This document shows positions 44,849 through 56,580 of a DNA stretch of 64,000 bases, piece by piece; within the stretch, counting starts at the first letter, position 1, and the number at the start of each line of letters is the position of its first letter. The stretch is from Periconia sp. R9002 (taxonomy: Eukaryota; Ascomycota; Dothideomycetes; Pleosporales; Periconiaceae), in contig JAMAHW010000087.1 in assembly GCA_023627715.1 (NCBI GenBank), positions 124,001-188,000 of the forward strand, written 5' to 3'. A program made the translations under genes and the position numbers. Under the pieces are notes generated by a model. It did no database searches and was not told where the DNA came from. It worked only from the letters and a program-made list of their open reading frames with translations.

Positions 44849-46265
44849 ATGCATCCCGTCTCAGTTGCGGCCTGGATCCGCGAACTTGAACCTCGCGCCC
44901 GCACTCAACCGTGTTCCTCTTCCTTAAGTAGTTGCAAGCGGCGACGGGAGGCTGATAGTTGTAAGGGTTTGTGTGAGCGAAAGAGATGCCGTGTTACCTA
45001 TTCCTAATCTTTTATACAAAGAAGCTCTTTCCAACGAGTCCATCGTAGACGATGATGACGACGACGACGACCTCCAGGCCTGTTCACAGTCGCAATTTTC
45101 CAACCGCTCGACCAGCCCCAAGAAAATTACTTCCCTATGGAACGTTGGAAATGGAGTGACACATACACCCTTGGCTCTCACAACCGCTTCAAAACGGGAG
45201 CAGCTCGGTGGAAATGGGCTTGCACTCTTGGAGAAGCTGGAGGACGTAAGCAATGGGCCTGCCGTACCCGCGAGACTCCAACAACGACTCGCAGAGGCGG
45301 ATATGGGCAAGGTGAGGCAGCACCAGTTCGACACATCGGATGAAAGGCCAGTCGACGAGCTGCTGTGGGAGCTGCGGATCATACAGGACATCATTTCGCT
45401 GTCACACCGGTGTTCGGACAACCGGGACCATGAGACCGAGTGGAACAATCGCGTGCACACCAAGGTGCTGGAGCTGGCGTTGGGAAACGATGAGACGAGT
45501 GTTGGGTTTCGAAGCGTAACTGCAGCCAGAATCACACCGGAATATCGTCCTACGCATTCGAACAACCTCACAACTGGTAAGATCGTAGATTACGCCATTC
45601 ACCTTGAGCCCTCCGGTCCGGCACGCGACATTATATCATCCCTTGTCGGCATGTCGACTGATTCCATCAACCACGTGGGCTATGAGGGTCTAAGTTCTCG
45701 ACCTATCGCTGTGTCAATCGAGACCAAGACCGATAATCGGACCGTGGAGGAAGCGAAGGTACAGCTGGGCGTGTGCGTGGCGGCGCAGGTAGCACGGATC
45801 GAGGCACTTTTGAGGCAGCTTACTGTGAAGGGGCCAGCATCAGAGGCATGGCCTAGCCGATTGGAATCGGAGACGGTCACACCAGGTCCACGGAAAAGCC
45901 GCGAGAAAGGTAGCCAGATACCACGACCAGAGAAACCACACGCGCAGGAATCAATCCCGTCTCCCCTCCTCGCAAGTCCCTCTGATCTCCTCTCACAGAC
46001 TGTGTTTCCACTCATCCACATCCAATCCGAATGGTGGAGGCTCTTCTTCGCCCGCGTCACGCCTTCAAACGCTCCTCACCCATCGAATCCGGGCATTCAC
46101 AGGCCAATGTCGAGTATTCAGATCTTTCAGTCGGTTCTCTTGGGAGGCACGGCGAACATGGTACAGACATATCGGCTGGTCAAGAGCTTAAAAGTCCTAA
46201 GGGATTGGGTTGATAACGACTTCCGCACGTGGTGGGATGTGCTTTTGGGGGTTCGCGAACGTTGA
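44849..46265 (+). CDS. PD-(D/E)XK nuclease-like fungal protein
   Basis: The main exon (from about 45022) encodes an acidic run of eight Asp, a helical part (VDELLWELRIIQDIISLSHRC), an ALGNDETSVGFRSVTAARITPEY block, and RPIAVSIETKTDNRTVEEAKVQLGVCVAAQVARI. The ExK core (IETK) followed by EAxxQLG is typical of the fungal PD-(D/E)XK nuclease-like family. The start is split. An ATG at 44849 opens MHPVSVAAWIRELEPRAR..SSCKRRREADSC in another frame. An intron at about 44967-45021 (donor GTTTGT, branch CCTAAT, acceptor AAAG) would join them, giving 453 residues. The donor is weak, so a frameshift is the alternative. The MITE ends 90 bp upstream. Nuclease activity is not shown. Confidence 0.72.
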
Positions 46266-47012
46266 GGGGTGCCGTGGATGAGATTGCACCCAAATAGGTG
46301 ATTATTCACTAATTGCCAAGCTAGACTTCCGAAGGCTGGATGTCTGACTGGAATTCAGCAGTTGCGTTTAACTATAGTGCTATCTTTGAGGTTGTCTTTG
46401 AGAGTATTTTGTTGCGAACTAGCTAACGCTTAACGTATGTACAATATCCTCCTCGGCGACTTCTTAGCCTTATACATTAATTTTAGCTTTGTTAATCTGG
46501 CTAAGCTAAAAGTTGTGATATCTTGGTCATTACATATGTAACTTCTATTGTTCACGTGACTAATACTTACCTGTGTGCACGTCCTAGCCACGGACATTAC
46601 CTTGAGACCCGAACCAGTGTTGATACCGTGATTGATTTCACTAATCAATTGCGAAGAAGAAGACACTTTTGATTTTGTAAGTAAGCTACTACGTAGAGGC
46701 TATACTAGTTTAAGACTTTATCTAGAAAGCCGCTTTACGGCTATCAACACCTCACATCTCGCACCTAGTTCGTGCTGTTCAACTTACTAAGCGTTGTACA
46801 ATTACCGGAAATCTCTATTCATTATAGGTCTCGCGCGACATGCGACCTGACATTCGGCCCCCCGTGTTGTTGCCTAACAGATGGCTAGAAATCGCTCAAA
46901 TTGGAAGTGGCTAGACTATTATGGGGCACACCAAAGCAGTATAACTTCGCAGTGAGAAGCCTTCGAATTTTCACACTCACCTTCATTCTTTTTCAGATCA
47001 AACAAAAGCAGT
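46266..47012. other. AT-rich spacer with repeat relic
   Basis: No gene was seen. The spacer is AT-rich at 46380-46560 and contains copy B of a dispersed relic (46556-46665). The last 100 bp are the leader of the F-box gene. Confidence 0.5.
46556..46665 (+). repeat. Dispersed repeat relic, copy B
   Basis: This aligns with 17830-17925. The best-conserved block is ATACCGTGATTGATT, followed by a CA/CTAATC.ATTGC segment, with an upstream ACCTGTG..GCAC.TCC..AGCCA block. The two copies are about 29 kb apart, in the same orientation, and differ largely by transitions. Confidence 0.6.
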
Positions 47013-48563
47013 ATGGTGTCACCTATCGAAATACTCCCCCCAGAGATTTTCCGCAATGTCCTTTCCAATCTCGAAAGCATTGACGCGCGCTGCCTTATGC
47101 AAGTCTCTAGAGCTTACTACGCTCTCATCGAACGCATGGTCTGGAACACAATCGAACTACATCGCGAAGATTTCCATGTTGAAAACTCGTTTAAAGAACT
47201 CCGGGAAGAAGAGAGTGCCGTAAACCGAGAACCAATATTTCGCCTTCGATCTAAGGAGTGGCTGAAACGACGGAGCGACAGACAAGCTCCTCGTCTGACA
47301 CAGAGGTTCCTCGAGTTATTTTCGACACACGCAATGAGTGCAAATAGGCTGGACGAGGGGAGAAAGTCTCATCTAGGAGCACTTGTTACCTGGCTCTGCC
47401 TGACGATTCAGCATAATGCATGGAACTGTTTCGCCAAATTCACCAACCTCGAATATCTAGAGATTTCTGCCTTTTGGATGCATTGTGATGCGTTCTCAGC
47501 ACCAGACGAGGCGCCAAAAAAATTGCGCACTTTGAAGCTACGTGGCTATCTCCCACGAGAATTTGTCCGGTGGCTGCTGAAGAATCCAGAGAACTGCCAA
47601 GAATTGCAGCTTGGTGTTCTGGATTTTCCGGTTAGCTCGCATCTCTCGCCACCCGAAGATCAGGTAAATCCTATACCACCGGAGATGCAGATTCCAGAAG
47701 ATGTGGAAGACTTGTCAGTTGAAGAGCAAGAAAAATGGGAAGATGTTGATGACTTGGACCACCAAATCGTAGCTCCCCGTGCTTTGGCGTGTTTGTCCGC
47801 CGACATCATGAGCCGAATGAAACAGCTCAGAAAGCTATACCTGTGCAAGCCATCTTCTTTTAGAGAAGGTTATGATGAACCACTCTACTTCTCTGATTTA
47901 TCAGACCACCGGATTTTGGAAGAGTGGGATGCTCTGATCCGGGCTACTTGCAACACTTTGGAATATATCATCTTGGATTCAAGACCCGTTGCAACAGAGA
48001 ACGAAAATGATGGTACGGGAAACGCCGAATATATGTGGATCAACGCGAACGGAGATTCGTATAAACTGTTTACGGAGATGGTGCTACCGACTCTGCTTGA
48101 GAGTCAAAACTTTCCATTTCTCAAAAAAATTCGACTTTTTGGGTTCGAACGGCAAATCGAAACCATGGATTTTCACAATAGATATCCTGAACTACCGAAT
48201 GAATCCGTACAGATACCTTCCCAGCTTAGAGCCGCATTCCCCGATGCGGTGATAACGGTAAGTGCATGCTACTCCACGCTACTGTTATAGTAGCAATTAA
48301 GTACTTTGGCAACTCTGATTTCATCAACATTAGCTAACTTTAATTTGTACTCTAGGATCATAAGGGTGCCAGATTGAGTGTATGGGATGACAGTGGAGAA
48401 GTCCTTTCATGTGAGTAAGACTGGTACGCAGAGGGTAGCAGAGACTCTAGAGCACTTTGCATACGCATCTAATTATGAGCGCCATAGCTAACTGTTTGAC
48501 TCTGTGTTAGTCGACGAGGTACTTAATTGTGATTGGTTCTATGATTCCGACGACGATTCTTAG
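47013..48563 (+). CDS. F-box protein with acidic tail
   Basis: Three exons, 47013-48257, 48356-48410 and 48511-48563, encode 450 residues. The introns, 48258-48355 (98 nt) and 48411-48510 (100 nt), are longer than the window's usual 50-60 nt. The F-box is at residues about 3-45: SPIEILPPEIFRNVLSNLESIDARCLMQVSRAYYALIER. The middle has LEYLEISAFW, LRTLKLRGY and LRKLYLCKPSSF, suggesting an LRR-like substrate region. The spliced end reads DHKGARLSVWDDSGEVLSFDEVLNCDWFYDSDDDS. The acidic Tyr/Asp/Ser ending and both phase-consistent junctions support splicing over the read-through stop at 48290. A role as an SCF ubiquitin-ligase adaptor is inferred from the F-box. The target is unknown. Confidence 0.8.
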
Positions 48564-49017
48564 TCTGCAGTCACATTATCGTACTGTTTCACATCTCGGA
48601 TCAATTATCACCAAACGCGTGACTTGTCTTCGAATGAGTTGTTAAAAGTGAAGCGTTCGAAAAGACTTATTTACTGAAACGATTCCGACTTGCAGCCAAC
48701 GGCACATTAAAGACTAGTGGAATGGATATTAGCAATAAAGGGATTAGAGATAGTGGAACGTCTGTTTTATATTGTCGCACAAAGCAGCAGAACACAGAAA
48801 TTGCTATGTCTATACATATGTTTGTGCTTCTATAACATAGTTGTCACATAAATACTGACCCAGCTGCTACGAATTATCCTGAAGCCGAAGAACTAATGTC
48901 GCTTTCTTTGTTTACCAATCAGTAAAGGTGCCCAAAGATGACATGCAGGTGTTCGAGTTGATTTATGGCTGCATCAAGTACGAAAAGTACTTACAGGGTA
49001 CTTCAAGCAGCTTTAGC
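48564..49017. other. Spacer between convergent genes
   Basis: About 450 bp between the F-box gene and the minus-strand glycosyltransferase gene. No gene-like frame was seen. Confidence 0.5.
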
Positions 49018-50283
49018 CTAGACTTCTAGTAAACCTTTCCTGTATGTTTTCTCAGGTCGCGGCGCTTTAACATATGCAATCTCTTCTCTCGTCTGCCTGA
49101 AATTCTCACACCCGTAGCGAAACAGCTCGGCGAATGTTCCCTCCTTACAGTCATTCCCGTCCTGATCCTCATCCCAAAGCTCTCCCAACTCCTTGTCGTG
49201 GGTCAACGCCTTTCCCCGAAAGACCTTTTGCATACTCGATCGAGACAGCAGGCGCCAAACCAATCGCTCAGCATCTTTATATTTTCCGTCTGTTTTGTCA
49301 CCATCCACCGGCAATCGGAAGAGATCAAACATCCTCTGACCACAGCCTTTGAATCCTAGCGTTGTTTCCGCACCCCAGGTCTCTTCCAAACCGTCCCAGA
49401 GGAGCACCTTGTTCGCCCAGTAGTCGACACCGCTGAAGCCATCACCCGCGTCTTCGAGCAGGCAGACGCGGTTCCAGCACATGACCTGGGTGACGTACTC
49501 ATCCACGATTGCCGCATCTTGGCTGATATTCCACTGGAACTTCTTTGCTCGCTCGAGGTCCAATGGCTGCTCAGCGAGAATCTTCATCAGTGGGTTTTTC
49601 ATGAGACCAGCAGAGTTGGTGTGGCCTTCCCACAAATGACAGAAAAGTTTGTGCCTGGTCAGAGTCATTGTCAATGGATATTCCATTAATGCTGATTTAC
49701 GGGAGAGCAATTACCATCGATGGATGAATGGGTTTGCCTTTCTGGCAGAGACAAAATGATTACCGATATGAGTGCCATACACCCATGGAGCTGCGATCTC
49801 GTAAGGACTGTTTGGGTCCTCCAGCTTCGCCCAACAAATGCGATCGAAATTTCGAATTACCGGTATGCCCACGTCTAAGAAAATACCGCCATGTGAATAT
49901 AAGCAAGCCCCACGAAGCATATCGGCACTGTGGGGCCCTACGTAAGGGCCATCCATCGTTCCGTGAACGAATGAATCCGGTAAAACCGCCTCAGGAACGT
50001 ATTTCATAAAGTAGTTGTTTGAGTCTGTAGTACTGTCCAGTACACGCACAGTCCAACCATCATAGTCGTGCATGCGGACCCAGGAACAGACATTTCGCTG
50101 GCACCATGGTGGCATGGAATGGATCCCCGCGTGCCAGAAGGCCCAAATGTTCTTCTCCGATGTCACCGGGCGGAAGGTACCGAGATTCTCGAGGATTTGT
50201 TCATCACTTCGTTTGTCTTGAGCCTCGACAAACGAAAGTTGGTCCCGATGTGCGGGAGGGATCTCGAATTTCGGGGTCGACAT
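49018..50283 (-). CDS. Glycosyltransferase, GT32/capsular polysaccharide type
   Basis: Two exons, 50283-49715 and 49654-49018, with a 60-nt intron (49714-49655), encode 401 residues. Sequence signs: NIWAFWHAGIHSMPPWCQRNVCSWVR (from 45), then YVGPHSADMLRGACLYSHGGIFLDVG with the DXD-like LDVG (136-139), then FDRICWAKLEDPNSPYEIA. This is the pattern of the fungal capsular-polysaccharide-synthesis/GT32-like group, which transfers sugars from nucleotide donors. No signal peptide or membrane anchor is visible, so a cytosolic enzyme acting on a small molecule is possible. It lies at the left edge of the P450-rich cluster, with its 5' end facing P450-1. It could glycosylate the cluster product, or simply be a neighbour. 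The second Asp of a canonical DXD is replaced by Gly. Confidence 0.78.
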
Positions 50284-50859
50284 GAGGGAGTTGACGGTTC
50301 AGTATCACGAACCGGCAATACAAATTGAAATGGTTCGAGAGCATCCGCTGCTTATGTAGATAACATTCAACAGTGGTGCTGGATATAGACCAATTCACTG
50401 CATGACTTTAGGGTTTCATGAAACATCCCACTACCCCTCCGTACCATAAAATAAAACACCTGTAAATAACACAACTCACCTACTCTAGTAACAGCTCTCG
50501 ACGTACTTCACTAATAACCCCACTAAGCGTATTTAGGCAGGTATACATTGAGCTGGCCTAAATCCCCCCCAAACCGGCGATATGTATGTAGTTGGGGATG
50601 TGGGTGGGCCTTATAAGCGCTAGCAGGGGGTTACCCCTCAAGACCCATACTGTACTATGTAACTATGCATAGTGCAGAAGACCTCCTGCACGCTGCTCTT
50701 GTCCTCCGCTGCAGTCAGCATCCTACAAAGCAGCATGGATTGGAACAGTGCAGAAAGACTGCCATGCTTGGGCATCAAGTATTCGCATCTTGCTGCCTTC
50801 TACGTCTGCTATTACTCTTGTGTTCTTGAAGTGTAATCTGGCTGTGGTCTCAGGCAATC
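50284..50859. promoter_or_regulatory. Divergent promoter, glycosyltransferase / P450-1
   Basis: A 576-bp region between divergent start codons, suitable for shared control. No recognised site was assigned. Confidence 0.45.
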
Positions 50860-52601
50860 ATGTCGACTGGCACTGCGACTACCCTGGATGTGCTCACCTC
50901 CAACTCCTTTGCAAGGCTTGCAATTTCTCTCACAGTCATCATCGCCGCCTCATACTATGGACGTATCTTGTATGATGCCTTCCTCGGCCCGCTCAGCAAA
51001 TTCCCCGGCCCAAAACTCCGAGCAATGAGCAAAGTCCCTGGACTGTATACCACCATCATCGGCCGCGAAGCCTACGCGCGCGCAAAACTCCACGAAAAAT
51101 ATGGGCCCATTGTCCGTGTCAATCCCACAGAGATATCATTCAACGGCGGCGCCTCCGACTGGGAAGCAATTTACAGCTTTAAGAAGCCTAAGCCTGTTCG
51201 AGATCCCCAATTCTATGCTGTTGGCGTGAATGGGTGTCCGGATGTGGTCACCGCCGACGAAGAAAACCACTCAAGGCAGCGGAAAATTTTGTCTACTGGT
51301 TTTAGCGACCAAGCAATCAAGGGGTACGAACCACTGTTGAAGTCATGGTCCCAGAAGATGATCACGGAGATGTCGAAGCTGGCTAGCAAGGGCGGTAAAG
51401 TTGATATGCTCAAGTATCTTAACTGTACCACGTTCGATATCATGGGTGAGTGCTATACGCTTGAAAACTAAGCCACGTCACAGTCTCATTGTTTTTAGGA
51501 GACCTAGTGTTCGGCGAAGGCTTGGGAATGCTTGAAGACGGCGAGCTCTCGCCGTGGGTGCAAACCATCTTCGCTGGATTCAAAGCCGGGACATTTTGGA
51601 GTTGTGTGATGCAGTACTCGGCTATTACCAACTGGTTGGTCATGAAGCTCCTTTTCAGCAGCAAGAAGGTCCGTCAAATGCAATGGGAAAACTTCCAGTA
51701 TTGTCAGAGTCGCATGGATAAAAGACTTGCTCGCGAACCCGCGCATTCTGATCTGTGGTCGAGGATACTGTCCAAATCCAGTAGCGCTGAAAGGTTGAGT
51801 CGTGATGAATATCATTCGAACGCTGTCACGTTCATGGTAGCTGGTGAGTGGTCTAGACCATGCTTTTTTTTCCTTTACTCGCTGACCATGTAGTACAGGG
51901 ACCGAAACTACTGCTACGGCCCTCAGTGGTTTGATCTACCTTCTCCACCAGCCAGACAACAGGCATGCTCTAGAAAAGCTGAAAGCAGAAGTTCGCGGCA
52001 AGTTTTCCAGCTTTGAAGAAGTCACCTTAGAAAGCCTGGCCCGTTTAGAGTACATGCATGCTATTATCCAGGAAGGGCTCCGGATGTACCCGCCAGTAGG
52101 TTTTCTCAGAGTCTAACAGCAGCTGGGATTAATCAAATGCCATAGGCTCCTAGTCAACTTCCACGACGAACACCTCCCGGAGGCATGGTAGTCAACGGCC
52201 AATTCATACCAGGAGACATTACTATTGACGTACATCCCTTGGCGACATTCTTGTCATCGACACACTTCAAGAACCCGCGGAAATTTCGACCAGAGCGGTG
52301 GCTGGGTGATCCAGAGTATAAAGACGATCACCTGGATGCAGTGGAACCATTCTCGTATGGTCCTCAGAACTGTTTAGGCAAAGTGAGACAACCAACATTT
52401 ACCACCTTTTGAGCATAGAATCTCAGCACTAACAGATACGTTTAGAGTCTTGCCTGGCATGAAATGCGACTGCTCCTGGCAGCTCTGATCCTCAGCTTCG
52501 ATGTTGAACTTGCAGCCGAAGCCAAAGACTGGATCGATCAGAGGATCTACGTGTTGTGGGAGAAGAACCCGCTCATGTGCACACTGAAAACAGTCTCCTA
52601 A
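50860..52601 (+). CDS. Cytochrome P450 (P450-1)
   Basis: Five exons, 50860-51445, 51499-51843, 51899-52095, 52146-52382 and 52446-52601, encode 506 residues. An N-terminal membrane anchor (FARLAISLTVIIAASYYG) precedes a Pro-rich hinge (FPGPKLRA). The I-helix has AGTETT (oxygen activation), the K-helix EGLR supplies the ExxR pair, and FRPERW is present. The haem loop is FSYGPQNCLG with Cys452. It would be an ER-anchored monooxygenase using a P450 reductase. The N-terminal and haem-loop style resembles the CYP65-type enzymes of fungal secondary metabolism, but the subfamily is uncertain. It is convergent with P450-2. All introns have GTGAGT/GTAGGT-type donors and correct phases. Confidence 0.9.
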
Positions 52602-53007
52602 TCTCCCTAGATAGTGAGACCTCACACACGACAGGCTAGCCTACTTTAGCTCAGCCCTATTTAGGTACCTAGACCATGTACCTTTAGAAGATTAGCTTAG
52701 ATTAATACTAGCTTAAGTAGGAACAACAACAACATTTGAAGAAATATCAATATATGTAATAAAAGGATCAGATTGATATCATTTGAGTTATTCAGAGCAG
52801 CAGAAAGTGTAGAATCCAGGATGTACTCTACTATCGAGTCTAAGCGTTACAGTAATATCACGGTTAGAGTCAATCAAACTGACTGTATTAATCTGTCCTG
52901 TAAACTAGTTCAAGCTCACTTTCATACTATTCTAAGTAAGAACGATCAAATACAATTAAGTTCTTCTCGTACTCTGCCCATTCAAGCTCAACCATACGTC
53001 AAGAGTT
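52602..53007. other. Spacer between convergent P450-1 and P450-2
   Basis: About 400 bp of AT-rich 3' sequence. The frame 52773-53036 has no domain. Confidence 0.5.
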
Positions 53008-54724
53008 TTATTCGCGCTTTCGAATACGCATCCTAGCCCTAGGATCGGCAAGTCGGACAACCTCATGCCTAATGTCCTGAGGCGGATCATCACCAGGAAC
53101 GTACCCAAACTCATAATCCAAGAGTAAAATAGCCAACGCAATCTTAATCTCATTTGAAGCGAAGAACCGACCTGGGCACGCATGCGAGCCTTGTTCGATC
53201 TCGTTAGCAATTGCAGTAGAAGTCTAGGTGGGAAGCAACAATACCGAAACCCCAACCCATCTGATCAGCCGAAGGAGTGCTGAATTGGTGCTGGTTTTGC
53301 TCGCCTGGTCGTTCTCGTAGCTTCGCGAAGCGCCGCATGTCGAACGTTTCGGCGTTGGGGAAGTGCGTGGATGAGTGCGCCCAGGAGTTCTCGACCATTA
53401 GTGTGCTGCCTTTGGGAATTACAGTGCCGTCAGAGAGGAGGACGGGGGCTTTGGCGTAGCGTAACATGGAGGCTAGAGAAAAGAAAAAGGTCAGTCTTTG
53501 TTGCATGGGTAGAAAAAGTGCGGGGATTGTTACTAGCGAGTAGGTCCCTCGTCCTCTGGCATTCCCGCATGAAGCTGTCCAGCAATTTCATATCCCCCAG
53601 TGCCTGCTTCGTCCATCCACTCTCGTTGAGAACGCGACGACAATCTTCGCGCAGGGGTTCGATGAGCTCCGGCATGTCGCATAACTGCAGCAGGCACATC
53701 GTCATTGTTTCAGAGCTTAAGTGGATCGCGGCGAGGCTGAAAGAAAGCTGGGCAGCAGCGTAGTCAATTTTCCGCCCTCTTGCACATTCCACCATCCACC
53801 CGATCGCGTCTGCGGTTTTGGACGACCCCTCGCTCTGTATCTGCGCCTTCCGCCGATCAACGACGGGTTGGATGAGGACTTGCGCTCGCTTGTAATACTT
53901 CCTTGCTTGCGTGCAATTCTTGGAAAACCAATGGAAGATAGGTCTAACCAGTCCATGCTGCGAACGTAGCTCGCTGATAGCCTCAAAGCTGCAAGCGGTG
54001 TAGTTCTTGGTGATATCTAACCATTCTTGATTGCGGCAGAGCTCAAGCCCAAGAAAAACACGAGAAGAAAGTCCTGCAACTGGCGATTAGTGGAATTGAG
54101 ACGAGAATGGCGTGAGGAATGGTCCCCGTACGAGCAATGATATCCTGGACGTCCGACTTGATTACACGAGTCTGCCATTCCTTGCTTTCTCCAAAGAGGT
54201 CGTGGTATGTCAATTGCGTCTCTTCGACTAGGCCTGGATCACGGGGTCAGTGATCAGCACATTCAGCCGAAGAGATATGTATGAGGGTCAAGGGTATGTA
54301 CGTTACCTTCGGTAATCAACCCCAAGCTTTGCGTAAGCTTCTTTCTGACAACTTCTTGGATGAAGGTATCATTTTCCAGAATTTCTCGAAAGGGCTGGAG
54401 CCCTGGATACGACGTGAAGCTATCCCTCGCGTGGGCGTCGTTGAAGCTGAGGTCCGGATGGTTCTTAAGTTCATTCGCAAACCGATTCGGGACGACTATT
54501 TTGAAGTTCGTCCCGGTCTGAACCTGGAAGCAACTTTCGAACTTTTCGCCGCCGCGCGCGAGGAGTCCTCGGCCATCCTGTAGGTACTCGTTGCGATCGG
54601 TGGAGAGCACGGGGATTTTGGCGTAGGGCTTCTTGCTGTTTTGGTTGTAGAGGAGGTAGGTCACGAGGACAGTTGCTCCGAGAACGGGGGCGGTCCAACC
54701 GGACAAGAGGTTTGGATATTCCAT
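53008..54724 (-). CDS. Cytochrome P450 (P450-2)
   Basis: Five exons, 54724-54307, 54233-54132, 54073-53534, 53472-53245 and 53189-53008, encode 489 residues. An N-terminal anchor (WTAPVLGATVLVTYLLY) is followed by KIPVLSTDRNEYLQDGRGLLARGGEKF. The C-helix region has IIARLSSRVFLG. The I-helix is SFSLAAIHLSSETM, without the usual AGxxT acid. The ExxR is ECQR, and LLSDGTVIPKG and FDMRRF follow. The haem loop, rebuilt across intron 4, is WGFGSHACPGRFF with Cys434 and Trp in place of the first Phe. The AAIH and SHACPGRFF style is shared with P450-3 and with fungal diterpenoid, gibberellin-type and indole-diterpene P450s. It probably oxidises a terpenoid; the substrate is unknown. Confidence 0.85.
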
Positions 54725-55477
54725 GGTGGTGGTGCGTTGATCATATGAAAATAAGATAGTAAGAAGTAAGAGGGTAGTACCCCGTGCCAAACAGCTTATT
54801 TTACAGCTCAAGGATGGTCACTGGTTCAACGCTAATCAAAATGGGGGCGTTATTATCTAAGAACTTTTCCCATGCAATAGATGGAAACGTATCAAGGATT
54901 TTGCATACTAAATTTAGTGGATACCCAGCGTAATAGCTAGTATATCTTAAGATACTGAGTAAAATTTTTTGTAAACCTTTTAGAAGTTAGAAGGTAGCTT
55001 CTAGTAAATTTAAAAACTATATAAAGCTAGAATAAAGTACCGATAACGTTGCTAATAGTATCTTCTTTAATTACGTGAATACACCGATATAGTGCTCGGC
55101 TAATTTACGATCTTCATGTATGCTCTACGGATGAATTGTTTTAAGATTCTAGGGTTTAAGGCCTACCAATGCATCGTCCTCGCTAGTATAACGACGTCGT
55201 GATTTACCGGAAATGGATAAATCCCTGCAAGGCATGCTACATCCCGCTGATTTGAGCCTAGCAACGATGATTCGTACGAGATGATGCGGTGTAGCGGCGT
55301 AGTGCTGGCACTGCAGGATATATGTAGGTCTGACATCCCACATTCATGTATGATGTGTGCTACTTACCTAGCTACATGTACATACCGATGTATGCCCAGG
55401 CTACATACCCCATCCATGCGTCGCGGCGCTAGGCCGAAAGGAAGATAGCTCCCTCCCCATCCTTTAATATGTACATA
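54725..55477. other. AT-rich block inside the cluster
   Basis: The part at about 54830-55140 is AT-rich, with many stop triplets in all frames, and looks like mutated transposon remains. It separates P450-2 from the UbiA-like gene; the latter's 3' side is on the right. No gene was seen. Confidence 0.5.
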
Positions 55478-56398
55478 CTATGGATTTGCCAACCATACTG
55501 GCATCAATCCAACGAGGGTACCTAAACCCCATGAAAACATGGCAGAACGCCGCTTACGTAGCGCAAGAATGCTGAACGCTCCCCAGAAAACGGTCGATCG
55601 AACGACGGATAGTACGGCACTTCCACCACCGAATAGCGTGAGTGACAAATCGCCCATCAGTGTGCTCCCACCTAAGAAGATCAAGGTGCGACGAATACCA
55701 AATGCAGTAGCCAAAGTCGTAACGTTGTTTTGTTTGTCTTCTTGGAAATCTCGCACATCACAAATCGACTCCCACAGGAAGTCGTAAAGGACTGTGTACG
55801 TCAAGACTCGAAAGTGCCCCGCGCCTGAAGCATCCTCCGGATCAAGCATGATTCCGCGAAGGTACAAGACGACTGCGGTCACGTCCATGAGCCCGATGCA
55901 TGTTGCCCCGAAGAGGGACTTGAAAGGGCCGAGGAAATACTTGAGCTTGACTGTGGAGAATTTCCCGGTTTTGAGCGAGTACACGGGAATCAGTGGCATC
56001 GCGTGCACGATGGCCAGCAAGGGGACACCGAGCAGTCGAAGAAGTGCTAAGAGTCCACAATGCATTGTGCCATAAATGGCAAGAGCAATGAAGGGGCTTG
56101 CAAAGACGACAATAGTCCTGAGCCAAGTTTTCCTCGTCTGCCGGGGGAGGTCGGCGGCCTTATCCATGACTGCATCAGAAAGTCAGCTTCGATTCTGGAC
56201 CGTGTATGATGACGACTCACTGTCGATCAGCACGTGAAGAGCGAAAAGTAGCACAAGTATTGGAGTGTCGAGCGGCTGTTTATCTCCAAGCGTCACTCGC
56301 GACGCGCTCACTGCAGGCGGGATGTGCATTGCTCCATTGATAACAGGAAGCAGGAAACTTGCTCCTACAATTGACCGTGTAAGCTCTGGTTGAGACAT
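55478..56398 (-). CDS. UbiA-superfamily prenyltransferase or terpene cyclase
   Basis: Two exons, 56398-56221 and 56169-55478, with a 51-nt intron, encode 289 residues in seven to nine membrane helices. Two aspartate-rich motifs are visible. The first is D59-I-M-D62-K-A-A-D66, whose second codon spans the splice site. The second is D197-V-R-D200-F-Q-E-D204, followed by [13 protein letters not shown]. These bind Mg2+-prenyl diphosphate in the UbiA fold. Family members transfer prenyl groups to aromatic acceptors, and some fungal ones are terpene cyclases. The chain is short and the first motif differs from the common NDxxDxxxD, so I cannot choose between transferase and cyclase. It is divergent from the toroid gene across 665 bp, which suggests co-regulation. 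Confidence 0.8.
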
Positions 56399-56400
56399 AC

Positions 56401-56426
56401 TGTTGGCCGGATGTCGATGGTTACAG
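56401..56426 (+). repeat. Direct repeat copy 1 (promoter)
   Basis: This begins TGTTGGCCGGATGTCGATGG and lies directly upstream of the minus-strand UbiA-like start codon. Its partner is at 56555-56580. Confidence 0.65.
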
Positions 56427-56554
56427 ACAGTAGTTCTTCCGAATGTAAAGAATGACGAAGTTGGTCTGAAGGATTTCTTTGGAGCAAGATATGGTTACTA
56501 ATGAAAAAGATGAGGAGGATCGTAGGACCGATCGCGTGATCGATTAAGATATGT

Positions 56555-56580
56555 TGTTGACCGGATGTAGACGGTAACAG
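56555..56580 (+). repeat. Direct repeat copy 2 (promoter)
   Basis: This begins TGTTGACCGGATGTAGACGG, 154 bp from copy 1 and in the same orientation. The two differ at four of 26 positions. Confidence 0.65.
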
